From Buxus sempervirens (Eukaryota > Streptophyta > Magnoliopsida > Buxales > Buxaceae): a DNA stretch of 64,000 nucleotides. Below the pieces are notes generated by a model. That model had not been told where the DNA came from, searched no databases, and was given only the letters and a program-made list of their open reading frames with translations. The position numbers and the translations under genes are program-made. Each line of letters begins with the position of its first letter. Position 1 is the stretch's first letter. Where the stretch lies: NCBI GenBank assembly GCA_947561395.2, contig OX387191.1:34427439-34491438 (forward strand). The letters run 5' to 3'. Positions 57,145 to 64,000 of the stretch are shown one piece after another.

Positions 57145-58941
57145 CATGACGATACAGGCAGAAAGGAAAGGGTGATTTACTACCTAAGCAAGAAATTTAC
57201 AGAATATGAAGCAAAGTATTCCCCTTTGGAAAAGACTTGTTGTGCCTTAGTGTGGGCAACTCAGAGACTGAGGCATTATTTCCTTAGTCATTCCACCTTA
57301 TTGATATCCCGAATGGATCCTTTGAAGTATTTATTTGAGAAACCAGCTTTAACTGGAAGAACAACAAAGTGGCAGTTATTACTCTCTGAATTTGACCTCA
57401 CCTATATCACACAGAAAGCCATTAAAGGTCAAGCCATAGCTGATCACTTAGCTGTACACCCTTTACCAGAATACCAACCTTTGAAGACTAACTTCCCGGA
57501 TGAGGCAATCCTATTTACTGAAGAAGAAGAAGGTGAAAGCTCTTGGCAAATGTTTTTTGATGGGGCCGCCAATATGAATGGAAATGGAATAGGGGCAGTT
57601 TTGATCAAGCCAGATGGGGCACACATCCCAATTGCAGTGAAGTTAAGGTTCCAATGCACAAACAATATTGCAGAGTATGAAGCATGCATAATTGGGTTGC
57701 AAGCTGCCTTAGACCATGAAGTAGAGGAACTTGACGTATATGGGGATTCGAGTTTTATCATCTTCCAAACAACTGGTGAATGGAAAACCAAGGATCACAA
57801 ACTGATCCCCTATCACCAGTATTTGGAAGAAATAAGCACCAAATTCACTCGAATTTCCTTCAATTATATGCCGAGGGCCAAAAATCAGTTTGCAGATGCT
57901 CTAGCAACATTGGCTTCAATGGTCAGTATGCCAGAAGGTGTTGATATTAGGCCGCTGGAAATTGAAGTCAGAGGTGAACCAGCTTATTGCCTTGTTCTAG
58001 AAGAAACCCCAGAAGAAGAAGTACCGTGGTTTCAAGATATTAAGAACTTCCTAAATGATCGAAGTTTGCCAGAAAATGTCACCTCTACAGAGAAAAGAAC
58101 AATACAGAGGTTGGCAGGACAGTTCTTACTAAGTGGTGGTCAGTTGTACAAAAGATCACACAATGATATACTACTTAGATGTGTTGCAAAGACCGAGTCA
58201 GAAAGGTTAGTTGAAACGATACATGGAGGAGTGTGTGGACCCCATATGAACGGGCATATGCTTGCCAAGAAGATTCTGCGATTGGGATATTACTGGTCAA
58301 CAATGGAGCACGATTGCTATATACATGTCAAAAGGTGTCATTTATGCCAAGTGTACGCGGATAACAAGAATGCACCCCCAAGTGAATTACACAACATGAC
58401 ATCCCCGTGGCCCTTCTCCATGTGGGGTATAGACGTCATTGGGATGATCTCTCCAAAGGCATCAAATGGGCACAGGTTTATACTTGTAGCAATTGATTAC
58501 TTCACCAAGTGGGTAGAGGCAGCTTCATATGCAAACATTACAAGTAACCACGTTTTGAAATTCTTGAAGCATAATATCATTTGTCGCTACGGTCTGCCAA
58601 GTGCCATAGTATCAGACAATGCTTCAAACCTAAAGAACAAGGACATGAGAAAGATGTGTGAACAATTTCACATCACCCACCACAAGTCAGCTCCGTATAG
58701 ACCAAAGATGAATGGGGCAGTAGAAGCAGCAAATAAGAATATAAAGAAGATCATTCAGAAGATGGTAGTGAGTTTCAAAGATTGGCATGAAATGCTGCCA
58801 CTTGCTCTACATGCTTACAGAACCTCGATTCGAACTTCTACAGGGGCAACCCCGTATTCCTTAGTATATGGAATGGAAGCAGTTTTACCAGTGGAAGTGG
58901 AAATACCTTCACTAAGAGTGCTGATGGAAGCTGAACTATAA
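57145..58941 (+). CDS. RNase H, archaeal-type RNase H and integrase of element 3
   Basis: An open frame of nearly 600 codons carries three domains. The gypsy RNase H comes first (IYYLSKKFTEYEAKYSPLEK). A second RNase H follows, with WQMFFDGAANMNG, NIAEYEACIIGL and FADALATLASM, the hallmark of the Tat/Ogre lineage. Integrase is last, with the zinc region HGGVCGPHMNGH and CHLCQ, and catalytic blocks around WGIDVIG, VSDNASN and GAVEAAN. It ends at TAA 58939-58941 after the catalytic core; the GPY-type C-terminus lies beyond this stop. The upstream stop separates it from RT, so it could only be made as part of a polyprotein if that stop were suppressed. Confidence 0.88.
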   Translation, partial: HDDTGRKERVIYYLSKKFTEYEAKYSPLEKTCCALVWATQRLRHYFLSHSTLLISRMDPLKYLFEKPALTGRTTKWQLLLSEFDLTYITQKAIKGQAIADHLAVHPLPEYQPLKTNFPDEAILFTEEEEGESSWQMFFDGAANMNGNGIGAVLIKPDGAHIPIAVKLRFQCTNNIAEYEACIIGLQAALDHEVEELDVYGDSSFIIFQTTGEWKTKDHKLIPYHQYLEEISTKFTRISFNYMPRAKNQFADALATLASMVSMPEGVDIRPLEIEVRGEPAYCLVLEETPEEEVPWFQDIKNFLNDRSLPENVTSTEKRTIQRLAGQFLLSGGQLYKRSHNDILLRCVAKTESERLVETIHGGVCGPHMNGHMLAKKILRLGYYWSTMEHDCYIHVKRCHLCQVYADNKNAPPSELHNMTSPWPFSMWGIDVIGMISPKASNGHRFILVAIDYFTKWVEAASYANITSNHVLKFLKHNIICRYGLPSAIVSDNASNLKNKDMRKMCEQFHITHHKSAPYRPKMNGAVEAANKNIKKIIQKMVVSFKDWHEMLPLALHAYRTSIRTSTGATPYSLVYGMEAVLPVEVEIPSLRVLMEAEL

Positions 58942-59274
58942 GAAGCTGAATGGATATAGTTAAGACATGATCAACTCAACCTAATAGAGGAAAAGCGTTT
59001 GAAGGCGCTTTGTCATGGCCAATTGTATCAAAAGAGAATGGCCAGGGCTTACAATAAGAAGGTAAAGCCCAGAGCTTTCCAAGAAGGAAATTTAGTATTG
59101 AAGAAAATTTTACCCTTTTAGGAAGACCCTCGTGGAAAATTCAAACCAAATTGGGAAGGACCTTACGTTGTCAAGAAGGTCCTATCAGGGGGTGCTCTCA
59201 TCTTAACAGAAATGGATGGGAAAGATTTTCCTGAGCCAATTAACTCTGATGCAGTAAAGAGATATTTTCCTTGA
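58942..59274 (+). pseudogene. Integrase C-terminal region of element 3
   Basis: In frame after the TAA at 58939, the sequence continues EAEWI, a second stop TAG at 58957-58959, then about 100 codons with RMARAYNKKVKPR and WEGPYVVKKVL, interrupted by TAG near 59120, and a terminal TGA at 59272-59274. The first two stops are at exactly the same codons in element 2. Confidence 0.8.
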
Positions 59275-60168
59275 ATGAATATTACTAGGAAATGATCTGA
59301 GGCCATTTTTCTATATTTCCAAAATTTTCATCCCTAGTCAAGCCAATTTGAGCCTGTTCGTCTTCTTTGTTAAACCTAAACTGGACTTACAGTCTTATAC
59401 TGGGGCAAGGCCAATAAGGGCAAAGCCAATAAGGGCAGAAAAAAAAATAGGGGACAAATGAAAGCCAAATACAAGAGAAGGGGAATGGGATTGAATTCAT
59501 CATGACTATAAGTCCGGTTGACCCATTTTCACACTTAGAAAATTTTGAGCCTTTAATACCTTTTATTTCATAAACCGAGCTTAGCCTTTGCTTCGTCCTA
59601 TTATTAAGCCCTCGGTGATCTTAGTATATTCATTCAACTTTCAGAGTAAGATTGGTGATGACGGAATGCAGAAGCCGGCCTTAGTGAAAACCATAATTGG
59701 CGCTAGGGGCAATAGGGGTAAAAAAAAAAAAAAGAAAAAAAAATTCAAAGGTTGAGTTGATCCTGTGGCCCAAGTTTGAAGTCAGCATGAGTACTGAAAA
59801 TTGAGCAGAATAGCAGGGTCAGTCATGAAGAAAAAGCCATTAGGGGATGATTCTAAAGGTCACGGGGTAGACACACTTCGTCTCTCCCTATTGCTTGGAC
59901 TACCCTTTTCATTATTCAACCTGATTTTAATTCCTTTAATTATATGTGATTAAGTGTTTTGGATCAGCTTTCAAAAAAAAAAAAACTATACTTTGGCCAG
60001 TGATGAGAAATCAAATACTTTTTCATAAAACTTCTGTTTTTACAAGCATCTGAGAATTCTGAGGCCAATAATATAAAACCTATTTTTGAATTAAATCTAT
60101 TATCTTTCCACTAATGGAATTTGCTTTTGTATAAAAGTATGAAAAAAAAAGAAAAAAGATAAAAGAAT
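59275..60168. other. Region between pol and antisense gene 2, element 3
   Basis: Non-coding, related in reverse complement to 29997-30995. It contains poly(A) runs at 59720-59740 and 59975-59985 and the conserved block with GATGACGGAATGCAGAAGCC. Convergent transcripts would end here. Confidence 0.55.
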
Positions 60169-61968
60169 CTAAGCCCTACTTCCTAACTGCTCCTTAAGCT
60201 CCCTAATCCTAGCTGCTTGAGTTGAAATGATTACAGAAGCGCCCTCTGCATCAAGATCACTCAAAAAGGAGATGATCTCATCTGAAAGAGAATGCTTGAT
60301 CTTCAACGCCCTAAGGTCGGCCAAGGAATCCTGATATTTCTTCTGCATCACTCGGACTTCAAAGCGACGAGCTTGCCTTTGTTCTTCAAGTTTCTTCTCC
60401 ATGGCAATGTGGCCAGACTTCTGCTCTTCAAGTTTCCTCTCTAGATCAATGACTTTTATCCTAAGCTCTTGTGCTTCTCGTACCCATATTTGTTGAAGCC
60501 GCTTATGGGTTGCCCTTTCAGACTCCAGAATGTCCTCATAGGTAGGAGGAAGAACTGCAGGAGGATCCTCTGGTACTGGGACATGACTCTGCACCTGCTC
60601 TTTGATGGAGAAGTGATAGTCCTTCACATGGGACTCAGAAAAGATTGGACCCCGCAGAAAGCGAACATAGGACCACTCATTCATTAATTGAGCATTTAGC
60701 CCCATGTTGGCTGATGTAAGTGGCCCTACAAGGCTCTCATAGCCAGTTGGGATCATGATTCCCTGGGTCGCTCCAAACTGCCGAAGAACCCTCAAAGGAA
60801 GATAGAGAACAGCAGATTTCAAGCCTGCCAGGACCAGAAAGTTCCTATCTTTGAAGCTGATCACTGTCTCGGGATTGGGCTGATAAGTGCCAGGCCATCT
60901 CACTTGATCGTCCTGGAGAGTACCCAAGAAAGTGAACCATCCCTGCTTGCCGCCTTGGATATTAGGACAACCCCTGTGGCTCATCAGAACAGGAACTTTC
61001 AACTTTGGAAAGAAGCGGCGAGTTATCTCTTCAACTTGGCTCAGGTGGTCAAGCAACCAAAGCTGCAAAAAAGGGGAGAATTTCAATTTATTTCAAAAAG
61101 AAAAAAAAGAGAGAAAAAAAAGAAAGAAAAAAGAAAGAAAAAAAAGAGAAAAAAAAAGAAGAAAAGAAGAAAGAAAAAAAAAGAAGAAAGAAAAAAAGAA
61201 GAAAAAAAAATATAATATTTATTTTCTTACCTGTAGGATAGGGGCGCAGGCAAGGAAGCGTTTCTTCTTTCTGAAATAGCAGTCAGTAAGGGCCTGGTAT
61301 ATCTCCGCTAAGATCATAGGGGCCAACCTCTCACATTCCCTAACTTGGCAGATGACTGAGATGAGAGCCAAGTCAACCTGGTCATCACACCGTGGAAATA
61401 ATAACTGGTTGACCACTACCAAAGTCAAAGCATTAAACCTGGCATCCTTGTCCCCACTCCTTAGAAGTTTTTCAGTCAAAAAGGTCTTGGACAAGGTCAA
61501 TAGGGTATCAGAATTCCCTAAGTCTTTCTTCCCTGTACCCAAGAATGTAGAGGCCTCCTTTTTGTAACTAGGCTTTAGGGGCGGGTTCACAACTTTTTCA
61601 GAAAATTTTAAGCCAAGGATGGTCTCAATTTCTTCTATGGTAGGAGTCATCTCTTTGTCATCAAAACGGAAGAGATTCAGTTCAGGAACCCAATGTCCAA
61701 TCAAAGCTTCAATGATTTCCCACTTAAAGGGAATTTTAGGGATGTGTAGGATATGCCCTAGGTGGATGGAATCCCAACGAATCTCCTCATCAAGGGTCAT
61801 GGAGTTAACCCATCTGTCATAGAAAGAGTCCACAATGTTATACCTGGTGAGATTAGGAGGTTTTGATCTAACAGGTTGTCTTGCAGGAGGAGATTCAACG
61901 GCAGAAGAGAACGGTGCAGGGGAAGCCATGGAAGGGCCAAAGAAGCCAAGGAAAGCGAGAAAAGACAT
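60169..61968 (-). CDS. Antisense gene 2 of element 3: PMD/DUF7745-like protein, two exons
   Basis: Read on the minus strand: exon 1 61968-61231 (246 codons from ATG), an intron of 168 bp with donor CTACAG/GTAAGA and acceptor TTTTTGCAG/CTTTGG, and exon 2 61062-60169 (298 codons with stop). Both exons are in phase 0, giving about 543 residues. Residues around 80-115 (EALIGHWVPELNLFRF, EMTPTIEEIETILGL) resemble the helix-rich start of plant PMD/DUF7745 proteins. The C-terminal 150 residues are coiled-coil-like (LQQIWVREAQEL, AMEKKLEEQRQARRF). No nonsense codon or frameshift is visible, unlike the gag-pol of the same element. A TATA box at 62021 and a CCGTA cluster lie just upstream. The family name is by motif impression; function is unknown. 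Confidence 0.78.
61063..61230 (-). other. Intron of antisense gene 2, polypyrimidine-rich
   Basis: The coding strand is almost wholly C/T with long T runs between a consensus donor and acceptor. The equivalent intron end in element 2 (22966-23161) is likewise an expanded polypyrimidine run. Confidence 0.75.
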
Positions 61969-62020
61969 GCTCAGGGAGTTTTCAAACTATTAAAAGTGTC
62001 ACAATGACGTTCCCCATGAG

Positions 62021-62028
62021 TTTATATA
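62021..62028 (-). promoter_or_regulatory. TATA box of antisense gene 2
   Basis: The minus strand reads CTATATAAAC, 53 bp upstream of the ATG at 61968 and 23 bp downstream of the palindrome cluster, as in the LTR-B promoters. Confidence 0.65.
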
Positions 62029-62050
62029 GAAAAAATCGTTAAGGAAGTAA

Positions 62051-62184
62051 AATCCGTAATTATAATACAGGCATAGCGCACCCGTATAAAGAATACGGAC
62101 ACACTTGACTGTGGAAAATTCACGGGCAGAGTGTGCCCGTATTAATATTACGGGCATGGCGTGCTTGTAGTCTAAGTACGGTTC
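62051..62184. repeat. Palindrome cluster, CCGTA dialect (5 units), antisense gene 2 promoter
   Basis: The best unit is TGCCCGTA-N7-TACGGGCA (62134-62156), with CACCCGTA-N7-TACGGACA at 62079-62101. Two of five keep CCG-N11-CGG; the others keep the 8-7-8 layout with single changes. Confidence 0.88.
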
Positions 62185-62396
62185 CTTCAGAAAAATGCAA
62201 AAAAATGGGAAATTTTAATTTCCTTGTTTCCCTAAGCTTCACCTGTCCCTGCTTTAACATTCATCATGTAATAAAAACTGAAAAGAAAGAAGGAATGAGC
62301 ACAAATGAATGAAAATCAAACTTCTTTTATACATATGAATGTGTACATCATTTTTGTCAAAAATACAAGGTACATAAAGGAATCCTAATCTACTGT
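62185..62396. other. Spacer between the two antisense genes of element 3
   Basis: Non-coding; it should contain the 3' end of antisense gene 1. It aligns with 2487-2661 of element 1, which also carries the (TA)n run. Confidence 0.5.
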
Positions 62397-64000
62397 CTAT
62401 GCAGGTCCACCCCTACGGCCACGGCCTCGTCCTCTGCCTCGACCACGGCCTGAAGATCGCCTGCGCTCAAAGACATGCCGCACAATATTGCGGGCTGTGC
62501 TACGGGTCATCCTGCTCAAAACAGACTGAATATCATGCCACATATATAAAGGCACAAGGCCAGCAGTGGGATGATCAGGAGGAACGTACCCCAAAGTATC
62601 TACATATCCCGTAGACTCGGTGTCAGAATCAGTACGGGAAGACTCCGTCACAGGATCAGCGGCAGCAGGCGTCTCCTCGGTAGGCTCCATGGCAGGACCA
62701 GCAGGAGTGGATGTCCCAGGCACATCAGCAGGCTCCACCTCAGGCTTTACAGGGTCAGCTGAAGCCTCCTCTATCACCATAGCCGCCACGGTAGGCTCCA
62801 CCACCGCAGTATCTCTAGCCGACTCCATATCCACATCAGCAGACGCAGCAGGAGCAGTCTCAGGTACTGGGGCAGACTCTGGCACATCCTCAGCAACAGG
62901 TACAATATCAGCCTCGATCTCAGGCTCTGCTGCAGCTGCCTCTACTGGACTGGGAGAAGTCACGAACTCCACCCGTGCCACAGAAAAAACCTCGCCAAGA
63001 AGATGCATGGGCACAGGTGAGGCAGGTGAAGAAGGGCCGGCTGTGTCCTCCTGAAAATAAGAGAAGAAATTTCAGTCAGAACCAGATAAACAGTTATAAG
63101 AGCAGGAATGGAAATAAAAGAAGAAATTAACCTGAGTATGAGAAGGACCCGCCTGGTCCTGTGCATCAGAAGGGCCCGCCTGGCCCTGTGCTCTGGCTAG
63201 CTGCCCCCAGAGGTCTGAAATCGTAATGTAGAGGGCGTTCCGCTCGGCGATAGCAGCATCTCGCTGGCGCTCTATATCAGCAAACCTGGACCGGATCTCT
63301 GCCAACTGAGCCTCCTGAAACAGAAAAGAAGGAGTCAGAAAATGCCAAATTCAAAGGATATGAAAATAGAAGATCACAAAGAGAGAAGGCGTACCGTAGT
63401 ATCGTAAGCCCTGATCACTACACCTCCTATCTCCGTGACTCCACCACGGACAGGCATGGGTGGCATGAGGCACCCGACTGAAGCTCGCCTGAACCAGGCA
63501 TCATAGTCACCCTCCTCTAATAACGTCTCTGCCTCAGTCCAATCTAGGAACTGGGCAGGATCAACAAGCATAGGAGGAAAGGAGGGGGTAGTATCTGGAG
63601 GAATGGCAGGAATCCGCGGCTCCCCCACATGCTGATAGAAGAAGCGCTCGCCGCAGTACCAGATGCTGCCCATCTGACCAATGAAAAACTTATATCTCTG
63701 ACGTCTCTGGTCAGGGACGAAAGCATCATCTCTGGCTGCATGCAGGGCCAGCACCTCATGAATGTCCTCCATCCTGGGGACGAACAGCTGGAAAATAGAA
63801 AAGAATATTAGACATGTGATTCAGGAAGAAAAGAAAGAAAAAAGAAGAGGAATCAAAGTAGATTACCTCAGACCGGTATAGTCTGTCCAGGTGGGCACGG
63901 GCGGACCTAGGACGACTCTTTTCAGAGTCGTGCTCCACATGACACCATCTACGCGCCATAGGATATGTATCCTCAGGCATCGTAGAGGTAGGGCGGAAAT
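62397..64000 (-). CDS. Antisense gene 1 of element 3 (PMD-like), 3' exons only
   Basis: Four exons are visible on the minus strand: 64000-63867 (partial), 63787-63395 (131 codons), 63314-63132 (61 codons) and 63050-62397 (218 codons with stop). Donors GTAATC, GTACGC and GTTAAT and acceptors TTCCAG, TTTCAG and TTTTCAG are in order and keep one open frame. The visible protein has a globular part (RYKFFIGQMGSIWYCGERFF), a short charged helix, GPSDAQDQAGPSHTQ repeats, then an Ala/Glu/Pro-rich acidic tail and a terminal arginine-glycine run (SSGRGRGRGRG). The PMD-like exon of the homologue (7380-8294 in element 1) should lie right of the window. No lesion is visible. An RG tail often binds nucleic acid; that is inference here. 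Confidence 0.75.

Larger units (their letters stand above)
47934..64000 (+). mobile_element. Element 3: Ogre/Tat-like LTR retrotransposon, 3' end outside window
   Basis: Order on the plus strand: 5' LTR 47934-49715, PBS 49718-49735, leader with palindromes and a 14-copy tandem repeat, gag from 52072, protease, RT, RNase H, second RNase H, integrase to 59274, then antisense gene 2 (60169-61968) and antisense gene 1 (62397 to beyond 64000). It is inserted in the 5' LTR of element 2 after ccact (47929-47933), which makes it younger than element 2. The 3' LTR is not in the window. Confidence 0.9.

Noticed and set aside
60904-61279. Lys/Glu-rich reading frames on the plus strand
   Set aside because: They are the complement of the polypyrimidine intron and exons of antisense gene 2.
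62620-63054. Ala/Gly/Ser-rich reading frame on the plus strand
   Set aside because: It is the shadow of the Ala/Glu/Pro-rich last exon of antisense gene 1, whose splice sites and homologue support the minus strand.
47934-64000. Endogenous pararetrovirus or caulimovirus-like insertion
   Set aside because: Integrase, two RNase H domains, LTRs and a PBS identify a Ty3/gypsy LTR retrotransposon; no movement-protein-like sequence is seen.

Overview
The window is plant nuclear DNA, most likely from a eudicot with a large, repeat-rich genome. I infer this from a degraded CC-NBS-LRR resistance gene, a Cassandra-type LTR carrying 5S rRNA sequence, Ty3/gypsy elements of the Ogre/Tat type with two RNase H domains, and polypyrimidine-rich introns. 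I cannot name the species. No intact host gene is visible.

Layout. (1) 1-12633: fragments of other LTRs, then the 3' half of a plus-strand Ogre/Tat-like element (element 1), with two antisense genes, a polypurine tract at 10481-10494 and its 3' LTR at 10495-12633. A solo LTR of a second family (LTR-B1) sits inside antisense gene 1. (2) 12634-16883: a TIR element, LTR-B2 and a Cassandra solo LTR. (3) 17165-20066: the R-gene pseudogene, cut by a Mutator-type MITE. (4) 20067-47933: element 2, a minus-strand Ogre/Tat-like element inserted in the R gene. Its 3' LTR is 20067-22566 and its 5' LTR is 45897-47933. Solo LTRs B3 (with B4 nested inside) and B5 are inserted in its antisense gene 2 and its reverse transcriptase. 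(5) 47934-64000: element 3, plus strand, inserted in the 5' LTR of element 2. It has a 5' LTR, leader, gag-pol and antisense genes 2 and 1, and runs off the right edge.

The Ogre/Tat-like elements share one plan: LTR, PBS, a long leader with tandem repeats, gag-pro-RT-RH-aRH-IN, then a 3' region carrying spliced genes on the opposite strand. Both antisense genes encode proteins that look related to the plant mobile domain (PMD/DUF7745) group.

The most striking signal is a recurrent inverted-repeat unit. Two half-sites of 8-9 bp flank a spacer of almost always 7 bp, usually as CCG-N11-CGG. Units occur in clusters of 2-7 at LTR promoters, in the leader before gag, and just upstream of the antisense-gene promoters. 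The half-site comes in dialects (CCGGC, CCGAC, CCGCA, CCGTA, and a GC-rich GAGCTC type). Each retroelement uses one dialect at all its sites, even 14 kb apart, while neighbours use others; LTR-B copies use the same set. This is what one expects of a co-evolving, element-encoded sequence-specific regulator, analogous to VANC anti-silencing factors of Arabidopsis VANDAL transposons. That functional reading is inference; the arrays and their concordance are directly visible.
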